Below, piece after piece: positions 1 to 10,340 of a stretch of DNA of 64,000 bases. This stretch comes from Acer yangbiense (taxonomy: Eukaryota > Streptophyta > Magnoliopsida > Sapindales > Sapindaceae). The DNA lies in assembly GCA_008009225.1 (NCBI GenBank), contig CM017761.1, positions 16,598,316 through 16,662,315 on the forward strand, read 5' to 3'. The notes under the pieces were generated by a model that made no database searches, was not told where the DNA came from, and worked only from the letters and a program-made list of their open reading frames with translations. A program made the position numbers and the translations under genes. Numbering within the stretch: position 1 is the first letter of the stretch; each line of letters starts with the position of its first letter.

Positions 1-2
1 AA

Positions 3-854
3 GTTGTGCAAAGCGAAAAAGGTATTTTCATCTCTCAAAGTATCTATGCAAAAGAAATTCTGAAAAGATTTGGTATGGAAAAATGCAATCCTGTCACAAC
101 TCCAGTGGAAACAGGATTAGAGTTAAGAAAGAATGAAATGGGAGATGTTGATCCAACCTATTTCAAGAGCTTGGTTGGAAGCCTGAGATACTTGACGTGT
201 ACCAGGCCAGATATACTTTACGGAGTTGGACTAGTCAGTAGATACATGGAGACTCCTGACCAATCTCATCTGAATGCAGCAAAGAGGATACTCCGTTACA
301 TAAAAGGTACTATTAATGATGGTATTTTATATGCCAAATGTGAAGATTGCAGGTTGATTGGCTATTCAGATAGTGATTGGGGAAGAGATCTGGATGAACG
401 TAAGAGCACGACAGGTTTTACGTTTTTTATGGGAGATACAGCGTTCACATGGTCATCCAAGAAGCAAGCCATTGTGACACTGTCATCATGTGAAGCTGAG
501 TACGTTGCTGCCTGCTCAGCTGTTTGTCATGGTATCTGGATCAGGAATGTGTTGCAGTACTTGGGATTTCCACAAGTTAATCCCACAGAGGTTTACATCG
601 ACAATCGGTCAGCGATTGTACTAGCAAAGAATCCAGTATTCCATGAAAGGAGCAAACATATTGATACGCGGTATCATTTCATCAGAGAGCATGTGAAGAA
701 TAAAGAGGTGGAACTAGTCTCTTGCAGGACATATGATCAAGCTGCTGATATTTTCACCAAGCCGCTCAAACATGACGTGTTTTCAAGACTAAAGACAATG
801 CTTGGTATGACAAAACACGGAGAGTCAAGTTTAAGGGGGGATGTTGAAATGTGA
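3..854 (+). CDS. copia Pol polyprotein, C-terminal part (RT end and RNase H)
   Basis: The frame is open from the window edge to TGA at 852-854 and encodes the last ~283 residues of a copia Pol. It shows the RT tail (TPVETGLELRKNEMGD, LVGSLRYLTCTRPDILYGVG) and RNase H (SDSDWGRDLDERKSTTGF, SSKKQAIVTLSSCEAEYVAA, YIDNRSAIVLAKNPVFHERS, HIDTRYHFIREHV, DIFTKPL). No stop interrupts the visible part, and the RNase H motif CEAEY is intact, whereas the downstream copy has CEAEN. The frame runs into the first bases of the LTR. RNase H removes the RNA strand during reverse transcription. Whether the rest of the element is intact cannot be seen. Confidence 0.9.
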   Translation, partial: VVQSEKGIFISQSIYAKEILKRFGMEKCNPVTTPVETGLELRKNEMGDVDPTYFKSLVGSLRYLTCTRPDILYGVGLVSRYMETPDQSHLNAAKRILRYIKGTINDGILYAKCEDCRLIGYSDSDWGRDLDERKSTTGFTFFMGDTAFTWSSKKQAIVTLSSCEAEYVAACSAVCHGIWIRNVLQYLGFPQVNPTEVYIDNRSAIVLAKNPVFHERSKHIDTRYHFIREHVKNKEVELVSCRTYDQAADIFTKPLKHDVFSRLKTMLGMTKHGESSLRGDVEM

Positions 855-1196
855 ACTTGCCTCTAGTCAGCCAGCCTCCAGCAACCTCCAGCAGCTTCCC
901 ACCGAAATTCTAGAAGCCACCATTGTTGACTCCTTGCTGCCACCGATTTCTTCTGTCATCTCCCAACTGCCATCTCCCAACTGCGAACTGAAGTTTGATT
1001 TTGTTGTGTTTTGCATTAATTGTAGCTCATCTTATTTCCCTATATAAAGGGACTCAGTTTGTGTTGTAAGTAAGTGGAGTGGTGTAAGAAATCTAGAGTG
1101 AAATAAAATTTTAGAAAGCTTCTCCTTCGTTTGAGTGCTCGAATTTCTTACAGAGGTGCACCACAAGTGACCTCAACAATTTCCATTCCACCAACA
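842..1196 (+). repeat. 3' LTR of the truncated left copia element
   Basis: This 355-bp LTR starts TGTTG and ends CAACA. It contains a TATA-like box (CCCTATATAAAGGG near 1040) and an AATAAA signal near 1103. It is clearly more diverged from the 358-bp LTRs at 4863 and 9964 than those are from each other, so it comes from an older or separate insertion of the same family. Confidence 0.9.
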
Positions 1197-1986
1197 AAAG
1201 GTTCAGCCAAACCTACAAAAAAAAACAAGCACCATATAAACCAGAAAAACTAGCGTAATTATTATCTTACGCTTGACGTAAGATCTCATTATGGCATTTT
1301 TTTTTTCTTTGTTCAGAAGAGATGCAAACTCTTCTCTTGACCTAATTCTGTAACGTTAGGTTATCGAATTTTGTAGAAAAAACTATACGGAATCTCACCC
1401 CAAAAAACCCCACACCAGAAAACTCCTCAATCAGTCAATCCTCATGTACGTATAAATGTATAATATAATCATATATGATCATGAGTATGACATTAATAAA
1501 AGGAGCTTCAAATGGTATAGTCCAGCATTAAGCAAAATTGTTTAGATTTCAAAGCTAGTTAAATGTGCCAAAATTAATACTTGTTAATCTCTCCTGACTT
1601 TTTGCTTCAATTCTATGAGATTTATGAAATTACCAGATAACACAAAAATCAATCTAAACAAATAAAACAAGAAAGCAGAGAAAAGAAGAAGAAGAAGAAG
1701 AAATCTTCAATTTATATGTGTTGAGTGGTATCGGGCAACTGATTTTGGGATTTCTACGATTGAAAGGGAATGTATCATTAAGGGTATTTTAGTCTTTTAC
1801 TTCAGAGGTTATAGGTTGCAATTCAGCCTCTCAAATAGGGTATGTCTGCTAAAATCCCAAAAATAAATAAAAACATCCCAAACAAGTCTAGGAATTCTTA
1901 CTATTATAGGAATTGTCACCAGCATCACAAATACAATTATAAAAAGTCATGTTGCTCCGTCAGTTACACATTAGAATTCATTGGAA

Positions 1987-2092
1987 CCTTTTTTTTTTTT
2001 TTTTTTTTTTTAGGGAAAGGACCCAAACCTGTAACCTCGTGGTGCAGGTTTGAGAGGTTTACCACCAGAGACAAACCTCATCTCGTCTAGAT
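1987..2092 (-). mobile_element. tRNA-derived SINE with 10-bp TSD
   Basis: A short element with a long poly-T on the plus strand (poly-A tail on the minus strand) has RNA polymerase III-like boxes on the minus strand: GTCTCTGGTGGTAAAC (A box) and GGTTACAGGTTTGGGTCC (B box). It is flanked by the direct repeat TTCATTGGAA at 1977-1986 and 2093-2102. The paralogous position in copy B (about 24970) has no insert, which confirms the boundaries and places the insertion after the segmental duplication. Related heads occur at 28758 and 26459. Confidence 0.8.
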
Positions 2093-2182
2093 TTCATTGG
2101 AAACTCTTTTCTTCTCTATGTTATTCTAGTCCAAGGAACCTGTAAAATTCCTAAACCACCTTTAGCTACCTGAAGTTGCACC

Positions 2183-3456
2183 ATGTTTGACCTCTTTTTC
2201 AAGAGACGACAGGCTTCCAAACGGGCTTCCAAATGGTGAGTGGGGTCGATCAGAATTTTTTTGCAGTTTGGTTTTCTTTCTTACTGTTATCGTTTTTATG
2301 TTGTTCTCATGATGTTTGGGTGTAATTCTTCTTCTTGCAGTAAGAAACTGATAAAGCAAGTCCAGTGCCGTCTCAAGTGGTTGAAGAACAGGAGATGTTC
2401 AATGGTGAGACTGCTACGCAGAGACATAGCTGACCTCATCAAAATTGGAAATGAAGAAATTGCCTTTAATTGGGTACGTTAAATGTAGAGGTTTTCAAAT
2501 GCAATCGACATTAATTATTACTAGCTTATGTTATTTTCTCTGGTATATTAGGCTGAGCAGCTGTTCAAAGATGAAAACACAGTGGCAGTGTATGAATTGT
2601 TGGACAGTTTCTGTGAATTCATTCTTATGAACCTGTCATTTATCCTCGAATGCAAGTAAGTTAATTATATTGATTCAATTCTTAATTAACTAAATATCAA
2701 AATGTTTTATGGTCTAAAATTGACGATGCTTTTTACAACTCAGGGACTGTCCCAAAGATATCAATGAAGCAGTTTCAAGTCTTATATTTGCCTCTTCTAG
2801 ATGTGGTGATCTTCCTGAGCTTTATAGGATCCGAAAGCTCTTCGAAGATCACTATGGTAAGAAATTCGTAATGGCTGCTGCTGAATTGTTTCCAGGGAAT
2901 CTAGTGAACCATCAGGTTGTAAACAGCCTATTATTTTTTTTTAAAAGTTTTGTTGATTTACAAATGCTAATACATAACATTGTCAATATCGATACAGATC
3001 AAAGAGAGGTTGAACCTGAAATCAGTAGCTGATGACATAAAGCAACAGTTGGTGGACGAAATTGCTAAAGATAACTGCCTCCGAACAGAGACTTTAGCGA
3101 TTGAATATGCTCCTGAGTACAATGTTGACGAAATAGCTAAAGATAACTGCCTCCGATTAGAGACTTTGGCGATTGAATATGCTCCTGAGTACAATGTTTT
3201 CACTTGGGTAAATGAACAGATTCAGGTAACTACAGGAAAAGCAAAGGAATCTTATTCCCCAAGTAAATGTACTAGTTGTTTGACAGGAAAAGGAACGGCG
3301 CCGCCTTACTTGACAGTGAAGACAATGCCTCCAGAGCGGCCTAAAGAAACTCGGGCAGACAACATCCTGCGCTGCAATTCATTACCCCCCCATGTTCATC
3401 CTAAATTGCCAGATTATGACCACATCGTGGCTGAGTTCATGGCCCTCAAGAAATAG
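2183..3456 (+). CDS. IST1-like protein, copy A (intact, five exons)
   Basis: The product is an IST1/Vps4-regulator family protein. IST1 proteins bind ESCRT-III subunits and the Vps4 ATPase in multivesicular-body sorting at endosomes. Exons, by GT-AG sites and by comparison with copy B: 2183-2235, 2341-2473, 2552-2655, 2744-2915 and 2998-3456, in phase throughout, giving 306 residues. The IST1 domain covers about residues 15-185, with typical stretches RCSMVRLLRRDIADLIKIG, DCPKDINEAVSSLIFA, RCGDLPELYRIRKLF and GKKF. The rest is a low-complexity tail ending LPDYDHIVAEFMALKK. Exon 5 carries an in-frame 72-bp tandem duplication (3052-3195), so the domain-end motif DEIAKDNCLR..LAIEYAPEYN occurs twice. 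Exon 1 also has a small repeat (ASKRASK). The start is the first ATG and is conserved in copy B. Expression is unproven, but the frame is fully open. Confidence 0.85.
3052..3195 (+). repeat. 72-bp in-frame tandem duplication in IST1 exon 5
   Basis: Two 24-codon units, 3052-3123 and 3124-3195, differ at a few bases and translate almost identically apart from one Thr/Leu difference. Copy B has a single unit, so the duplication arose in copy A. Confidence 0.9.
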
Positions 3457-3718
3457 CATCGTGGTGATCAACGATGATGGCTGGGGTTTGTTGTGGAGAT
3501 CGATGGTTCCTGGGTTCGTGGGTTTGGCTGACTTGGCGGTGGATGGGCTTAGTGGGGATCAAGGTAGCTGGGGTTTATTAGGTTCAGGTTCGGCATAAAC
3601 CCAGGGTTTAGGGTTTAGGTCCAGACTTAAAAGACTTTATGTTATAGAGTGACTTTTCACGCTCTGCAAATCTACTCTGGAATTGTCTTGCCCTCTGTAT
3701 TTTCACAAACACCTTACG

Positions 3719-3846
3719 ATGGCCGACAACGGAGTTGTCACAGTCTACAGTGGCAGCGCAATCACCAACGCCAAGAAAAAACCCTTTCGATCAAGGGCGG
3801 CATGGCCCAGATGCTACGCGGCTGGGCGATTCTCGAAGCTTGTTGA
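3719..3846 (+). pseudogene. PDX1.2-like pseudogene, N-terminal piece
   Basis: Starting at ATG 3719 the translation reads MADNGVVTVYSGSAITNAKK, the N-terminus of plant PDX1 proteins and closest to the PDX1.2 type (vitamin B6 biosynthesis; PDX1.2 is a non-catalytic paralogue that assembles with catalytic PDX1). One base is missing at CCCTTTCGATC, after which a shifted frame continues the family sequence (IKGGMAQMLRG) until TGA at 3844. About 150 residues of the barrel core that should follow are absent. The C-terminal part resumes at 4491 after an MRS2-derived insert. This is a non-functional remnant. Confidence 0.75.
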
Positions 3847-4213
3847 GTGAGAAACCGAACTTGCTAAAATCGTATCTTGAGGTTATTGAGTGAGCTCAAT
3901 TCGACCCAGAAACCGAACCTCCTTCTGCTTCAACTGGGTCACTTTCAATTGGTATGTTGAATTTTTTTTTTCTTTTTATTTGACGCTGTGTGCATTTGAT
4001 TAACTTTTTGGACTTTCCAGTTTTTGCTGTTTGCTATTGATTTTAATATTTCTAAATTAGAATGGTTTGGATGTTGGAATTGTTGGTGTAACATTGATTT
4101 TTTTTTTTTTAAATTCCATTTGGGGTTTTAGTTAGATAAAGGTATGGATTTCCAAGTCCAGGGTTTGTTGATTTCTTTAATTATTAACTGATGAAAAATC
4201 AGGCAATGCATTA

Positions 4214-4468
4214 ATGTGTACTGATGTGTCAGCCCTTGGCAGAATTCCAGCTTTTCTTCCTGGATTGACATCCTCAAATAGTACTGGAAGGCTCTATTTA
4301 GATGCAAATGAAAGACGCGGGTCTAGTGTTTCATGGAGAGGTCATGGAAATCGTTCTTGGATAAAAATTGATCAGGATGGAAACTCAAATATTTTGGAGC
4401 TGGACAAGGCAACTATAATGAGACATTGTTCAATGCCAGCCAGGGATTTACGACTTCTGGACCCTTTG
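4214..4468 (+). pseudogene. MRS2/MGT-type magnesium transporter exon fragment inside the PDX1.2 pseudogene
   Basis: An open stretch encodes RGHGNRSWIKIDQDGNSN followed by LELDKATIMRHCSMPARDLR and LLDPL. This is the N-terminal region of plant MRS2 (CorA-like) Mg2+ transporters, nearest by eye to the MRS2-5 type. The homology stops abruptly after LDPL, and no transmembrane GMN region is present. It is preceded by AT-rich, intron-like DNA (about 3950-4200) ending near CAG at 4201-4203, consistent with capture of an exon and part of an intron. It lies exactly where the core of PDX1.2 is missing. It is a fragment, not a gene. Confidence 0.7.
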
Positions 4469-4490
4469 TTGATGAAAATAACTACATTAT

Positions 4491-4862
4491 GGGTCTGGTA
4501 ACATTGTCGAGACCATGAGGTCTGTTATGGGGGATACAAGGGACATGGATGAAGATGAGGTTTTCGCGATTTTGAAGATGTTAGCTGCACCTTATGATTT
4601 GGTTGCACAAACCAAGCAAATGGGTAGTCTGCCTGTGGTGCAGTTTGCTGCAGGGGTCATTGTGACTCCTGCTGATGATGCAGTTGGGGTGCGATGGTGT
4701 GTTTGTGGGATCAGAGAATTTCAAGTGCTCAGATCGATCCTTTCAAGAAAGTGAGGGGCATTGTGCAGACTGTTGGGCATTATAATGATCTGAGTAGTTG
4801 TGGACTGGAAGACGCGATGGCTGGGATCAATCTCAGTGAGGACAGGATCGAACAGTTCGTTC
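4491..4862 (+). pseudogene. PDX1.2-like pseudogene, C-terminal half (interrupted by copia at 4863)
   Basis: Three reading frames in turn give PDX1-family sequence: SGNIVETMRSVMGD, then DMDEDEVF with AAPYDLVAQTKQMG and LPVVQFAAG, then MMQLGCDGVFVGSE, then DPFKKVRGIVQTVGHYND and GLEDAMAGINLSEDRIEQF. TKQMG, DPFKK, HYND and the ending point to the PDX1.2 type. At least two frameshifts and small deletions make it a pseudogene. A copia element is inserted at 4862/4863. The last codons and the stop (..VQGED, TAG) resume after the element at 10327-10340. Confidence 0.8.
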
Positions 4863-5220
4863 TGTTGAAAATTAAACTTGAACTCTGGTCAGCCAACCTC
4901 CAGCAGCTTCCCACCGAATTCTAGAAGCCACCATTGTTGACTCCTTGCTGCCACCGTCCAGAAATTTCTTCTGTCATCTCCCAGCTGCCTCCTCCCAACT
5001 ACCACCAGACAACTGAAGTTTGAAATTGCTGTTTTTACATTAATTGTAGCTCATCTTATTTCCCTATATAAAGGGACTCAAATTGTGATTGTAAGCAAGT
5101 GGAGTGGTGTAAGAAATATAGAGTGAAATAAAATTTTAGAGCTTCTTCCTTCTCTTGAGTGTTCGAATTTCTTACAGAGGTGCACCACAAGTGACCTCAA
5201 CAATTGCCATTCCACCAACA
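4863..5220 (+). repeat. 5' LTR of copia element 4863-10321
   Basis: The LTR starts TGTTG and ends CAACA. It holds a TATA-like box (CCCTATATAAAGGG about 5063) and AATAAA about 5127, suggesting where the U3, R and U5 parts lie. Confidence 0.95.
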
Positions 5221-5809
5221 GTGGTATCAGAGCCCATGCGAACCAGAGATTCGAAGAACAGAGGCAAAACCAGATTTGCCCAGAAATCAAAGTGCTCAAA
5301 ATATTATTTTGAGGAATCTAGTGTGTTCTACTCGTCAAAAGGAGTGCACCGGTGAAAATTTCACCCAAATCGGAGCTACAGAGAGGCTGAACGCACCGCC
5401 TGAAGTTTGAGAGTGAAGTCACGCGCCGTCCACGCGCAGCCAGTCCACCAGCGCGTCACCAACACGCGCCAGTTATCTTCCTCGCCCGATTTGCAGGATC
5501 CGACCCGAAGATCCGACCCCGTTACCCCTGTCCAAGATCTGACTCGGATCCGATCCGCCAACCCGGTCTGTCATCCTGACGTCAGTAACGCCGTTATAAC
5601 GGCTAGAATATTCCGTCAACATAAAGAATATTCTGTTATCTTGGTTGACTTTTGCCAAAAGTTTGACCGCAAGTTTTGGACACTTCCGAACTCGTTTTTC
5701 AACAAATTCAGACTAGTTTCCAAGGTTTTGGACCATTTCGGACGCAACCGTCCACTCCATTTTTGCAAATTCAGACTCCAGATCAGTGTTCTAAGCACTT
5801 CAAGTCTCG

Positions 5810-8800
5810 ATGACCAACAGAAATGCGCAAGTTATCATCCCGAAGCTCACGAAAGACAACTACGACAATTGGTGCATACAAATGAGAGCTCTACTAGGCT
5901 CTCAAGATGTGATGGACATTGTGGAAGATGGATACACAGAACCCGCATCCAAAGAAGCTGAAGGAACCTTGACAGAAGCTCAGACAACAACTCTCAAAGC
6001 AGATCGAAAGAGGGATTGTAAAGCAAAGTCCATAATCTATCAAGGACTAGACGAAGCAACGTTCGAGATCATAGCATCGTCTAAGTCATCAAAAGAAGTT
6101 TGGGACACCCTTCAGAAGACCTACAAAGGTGCTGACAAAGTGAAAAGGATCCGTCTTCAAACTCTACGAGGTGAGTTCGAATCTCTACGAGGTGAGTTCG
6201 AATCTCTACGAATGAAATCTAATGAATCCATTGCTGAATTTTATACACGAGTTATGATCGTTGCAAATCAGCTAAGAAGAAATGGAGAAACTCTCGTAGA
6301 CATGAGAATTTCAGAGAAAATTTTACGATCATTAGATCCAAAATTTGACTTCATAGTTGTGGCGCTGGAAGAAACAAAAGATCTGGAGACGATGTCTGTT
6401 GAAGAACTAGTGGGTTCATTGTAAGCCCATGAGCAGAAAGTCAGTAGAAGAAGTGATGACAGGGTGCTGGAGCAAGCTCTTCAGTCAAAGCTCTCCCTCA
6501 ATGAAAAAAGATACGAGCAAGGGGGGACTTCACAACAAGGAAAAGAACGAGGTAGAGGATCCCGTGGAAGAGGTTCTGGAAATACAGAAACCAAAGGTAG
6601 AGGCAGAGGAGGAAGAGATGCAAATAGAGGAGGACGTGGACAACATAACTATGTCTCACGAGGAAGAGGACAAGGAAGAAGAGGCGGGTACAACAACCGT
6701 CCGAACGTTGACAAGAGAAACGTTCAATGTTATAACTGCCACAAATATGGCCACTATAGCAACGAGTGCAGAGGTAAGCCAAATGAAGTAAATGAAAATT
6801 CTAACTTTGCAGAGAAAGAGCAAGTTGAAAGAGAATCGTTGATGTTGATAGCACACAACTCAACCTATCAAAATCAAGATGTTTGGTTTCTTGATTCTGG
6901 AGCCAGCAATCATATGACTGGTAGAAAAGATTTGTTCACTGAACTTGATAAGAAAGTTCAAGGAGAAATTTCATTTGGCAACCTCTCTAAAATCTCTGTC
7001 CAAGGAAGAGGAGATGTCATGATCAAGCAGAAGAATGGAGATCATGCTTTTATCTCCAATGTTTATTATGTTCTAGACATGAAGACAAACATCCTAAGTC
7101 TCGGGCAACTCCTGGAGAAAGGCTATCAAATTAGCCTTCAAAACATGCAACTGACCATTACAGATGCACGAGGAAAGCTGATTACTCGAGTCCAGATGAT
7201 GAAGAACAGGATGTTTCCTCTCGCAATCCATCATGATACGCCAAGGTGTTTGACAGCCATCATCAATGACAAAGACTGGTTGTGGCATCTCAGGTATGGG
7301 CATCTCAATTTTGAAAGTTTAAAGCAACTGGGAAGTAAGAAGATGGTGAAAGGATTGTCAAGCATCCATCACCCAAATGAGATGTGTGAAAGCTGTGTTC
7401 TTAGTAAACAACACAGAAATAGCTTCGGAAATGAGGCAAATTGGAAAGCAACCATGCCACTTGAGCTCGTTCACACAGATGTGTGTGGTCCATTGACGCC
7501 AGTATCAAATGGACAGAATCAATACTTCCTCACCTTTATTGACGACTACAACAGGAAGACTTGGGTCTATTTCTTAAAAAGGAAGTCTGAAGTATTTGGT
7601 TACTTTAAAGAGTTCAAAACGCTTGTGGAGAAGCAAAGTGGCTACTATATCAAAACACTGAGATCAGATCAAGGTGGAGAATACACTGCAGGTGCTTTCC
7701 AGGAATTCCTTAAGCAACAAGGAATCAGACATCAGTTTACACCAGCTTATACTCCTCAGTTAAACGGTGTAGTTGAAAGGAAGAATCGGACAATCCTTAA
7801 CATGGTCAGAAGCATGTTAAAGGATAAAAACATGCCTAAAAGTTTTTGGGCTGAAGCAGTCTTGTGTGCGGTATATCTACTAAACAGATGTCCTACGAAG
7901 AGTCTTGATACAAAGACACCGCAAGAAGCATGGAACAGTCACAAACCAAATGTGAGCCACCTTAGAGTTTTTGGTTCCATTGCCTACATCAAGGTCCTAG
8001 AAGCAAGAAGAACCAAGCTTGAAGATAAAGGAGAGAAGTGTATCCTTGTTGGATATGGTGACAGAACTATGGGTTACCGGCTATACAACCCCATCACCAA
8101 AAAAGTGATTTTCAGTAGAGATGTCATTTTTGAAGAAAATGAATCCTGGAATTGAGATCAGACTAAAGCTTCCAGAAGTGCAGAGTTGATACCTGAAGAA
8201 GAGACAAGAGAAGTGGCTACAGAGCCACAAATACCCAGAGATCAGCAGACTCCTCAACGTGGTTCCCCTTCACCACAAAGGTATGATACTCCATTATCAA
8301 TTGAACGTGATTTTTCAGATATGAGGCCTAGAGGGACACGTAGCTTAGAAGATCTGTATGAAAATACAGAACATGTGGAAGAAGATATTACTCTGTATTG
8401 TCTGCTGATGACAAGTGATCCAGCTAGCTTTGAAAAGGCTAACCAAGAAGAAAAATGGAGAAGTGCAATGGATGAAGAGATTCGGTCTATTGAAAAGAAC
8501 AAGACATGGGAGTTGACTAATCTCCCAAATGGCCGAAAAGCTATCGGAGTGAAATGGGTCTACAAGACCAAAAGAAATGCGAAAGGAGAAGTCCAGAGAT
8601 ACAAGGCAAGACTTGTAGCAAAAGGCTATAAACAGAAGGAAGGAGTTGATTATAGGGAAGTCTTTGCCCCAGTCGCCAGACTAGAGACCATCAGATTGCT
8701 AATATCATTGGCAGCTCAGAAAAGTTGGAAAATTTACCAACTTGACGTAAAGTCAGCATTTCTGAATGGCTTTCTTGAAGAAGAAATCTATGTGGAACAG

Positions 8801-9976
8801 CCACCTGGATATGTGAAGAAAGGCAAAGAAGATAAAGTATGCAGACTGAAGAAAGCCTTATATGGTTTGAAGCAAGCACCTCGTGCATGGAACATGAGGA
8901 TTGATGATTACTTCCAAGAGAACGGATTTGAGAAATTTGCATATGAGCATGCACTATATATGAAGAAGGAGACTAACGGAAGCTTGTTATATGCATGCCT
9001 ATATGTCGATGACTTGATCTTCACCGGCAACAATCCAGCCATGTTTGAAGATTTCAAGAGGAGAATGGTGAAAGAATTTGAGATGACTGACATTGGTCTA
9101 ATGGCTCATTTTCTCGGTATTGAAGTTGTGCAAAGCGAAAAAGGTATTTTCATCTCTCAAAGTATCTATGCAAAAGAAATTCTGAAAAGATTTGGTATGG
9201 AAAAATGCAATCATGTCACAACCCCAGTGGAAACAGGATTAGAGTTAAGAAAGAATGAAATGGGAGATGCTGATCCAACCTATTTCAAGAGCCTGGTTGG
9301 AAGCCTGAGATACTTGACATGTACTAGGCCAGATATACTTTATGGAGTTGGACTAGTCAGCAGATACATGGAGACTCCTGACCAATCTCACCTGAATGCA
9401 GCAAAGAGGATACTCCGTTATATAAAAGGTACTATTAATGATGGTATTTTATATACCAAATGTGAAGATTGCAGGTTGATTGGCTATTCAGATAGTGATT
9501 GGAGAAGAGATCTGGATGAACGTAAATGCACGACAGGTTTTACATTTTTTATGGGAGATACAACATTCACATGGTCATCCAAAAAGCAAGCCATTGTGAC
9601 ATTGTCATCATGTGAAGCTGAGAACGTTGCTGCCTGCTCAGCTGTTTGTCATGGTATCTGGATCAGGAATGTGTTGCAGTACTTGGGATTTCCACAAGTT
9701 AATCCCACAGAGGTCTACATCGACAATCGATCAGCGATTGCACTAGCAAAGAATCCAGTATTCCATGAAAGGAGCAAACATATTGATACACGGTATCATT
9801 TCATCAGAGAGCATGTGAAGAATAAAGAGGTGGAATTAGTCTCCTGCAGGACATATGATCAAGCTGCTGATATTTTCACCAAGCCGCTCAAACACGATGT
9901 GTTTTCAAGATTAAAGACAATGCTTGGTATGACGAAACACGGAGAGTCAAGTTTAAGGGGGGATGTTGAAAATTAA
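5810..9976 (+). pseudogene. copia gag-pol with two in-frame stop codons
   Basis: One frame runs from ATG 5810 to TAA 9974-9976, interrupted by TAA at 6422-6424 (CAA to TAA fits the context) and TGA at 8153-8155 (TGG to TGA fits). No frameshift was seen. Domains: gag (5810 to about 6700), zinc knuckle CYNCHKYGHYSNEC (about 6727), protease WFLDSGASNHMT (about 6882), integrase with HLRYGHLN, CESCVLSK, the Asp residues in VHTDVCGP and LRSDQGGEY and the Glu in GVVERKNRT, RT with QLDVKSAFLNG and YVDDLIFTG (about 9000), and RNase H. Gag has a 21-bp tandem repeat (RGEFESL twice, about 6162-6205). RNase H has CEAEN where the left copy has CEAEY. It could move only with proteins supplied in trans. Confidence 0.9.
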
Positions 9977-10321
9977 ACTTGAACTCTGGTCAGCCAATCT
10001 CCAGCAGCTTCCCACTGAATTCTAGAAGCCACCATTGTTGACTCCTTGCCGCCACCGTCCAGAAATTTCTTCTGTCATCTCCCAGCTACCTCCTCCTAAC
10101 TGCCACCAGACAACTGAAGTTTGAAATTGCTGTTTTTGCATTAATTGTAGCTCATCTTATTTCCCTATATAAAGGGACTCAGATTGTGATTGTAAGCAAG
10201 TGGAGTGGTGTAAGAAATATAGAGTGAAATAAAATTTTAGAGCTTCTTCCTTCTCTTGAGTGTTCGAATTTCTTACAGAGGTGCACCACAAGTGACCTCA
10301 ACAATTGCCATTCCACCAACA
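9964..10321 (+). repeat. 3' LTR of copia element 4863-10321
   Basis: This is the 358-bp partner of the 5' LTR, same length and termini. The sites that differ between them are C/T or G/A changes. Confidence 0.95.
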
Positions 10322-10326
10322 CGTTC

Positions 10327-10340
10327 AAGGAGAGGATTAG
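10327..10340 (+). pseudogene. last codons of the PDX1.2-like pseudogene, cut off by copia
   Basis: Joining 4862 to 10327 continues the frame ..EQFV into QGED and TAG. It matches the PDX1.2-type C-terminus and confirms that the copia element split the pseudogene. Confidence 0.65.

Larger units (their letters stand above)
1..1196 (+). mobile_element. Ty1/copia retrotransposon, 3' part (continues left of window)
   Basis: This is the 3' end of a copia element: the end of reverse transcriptase, RNase H, a polypurine tract (AAGGGGGGA just before 842) and the 3' LTR (842-1196). It matches 9122-10321 of the complete element downstream almost base for base and has the same orientation, so both belong to one family. 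The 5 bases after the LTR are AAAAG, but the matching target duplication lies outside the window. The element sits at the left edge of the duplicated host segment that carries IST1 copy A. Confidence 0.95.
1240..3640 (+). repeat. segmental duplication, copy A (partner at about 20222-26440)
   Basis: Host sequence from about 1240 to 1560 and from about 1800 to 3640 recurs near the second site at 20222-20780 and 24810-26440. Shared stretches include the non-coding block around CACCCCAAAAAACCCCACAC (about 1396), the whole IST1-like gene with introns, and GGGTTTAGGGTTTAGG after it. The introns and flanks are shared, so this was a genomic duplication and not retroposition. Copy A has gained a SINE (1987-2092) and small tandem duplications. 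Copy B has gained about 4 kb of repeats. Confidence 0.85.
4863..10321 (+). mobile_element. complete Ty1/copia retrotransposon, coding region broken by two stops
   Basis: The 5459-bp element has two 358-bp LTRs (4863-5220 and 9964-10321), a primer-binding site TGGTATCAGAGC at 5222-5233, a long leader, one gag-pol frame, and a polypurine tract AAGGGGGGA ending at 9963. The target duplication CGTTC is exact (4858-4862 and 10322-10326). Domain order is gag, protease, integrase, RT, RNase H, as in copia. The RNase H sequence (FTWSSKKQAIVTLSSCEAE) resembles the Ivana/Oryco group, but this lineage call is tentative. By eye the LTRs differ at about eight sites, all transitions. It is inserted in the 3' end of a PDX1.2-like pseudogene. 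Confidence 0.95.
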
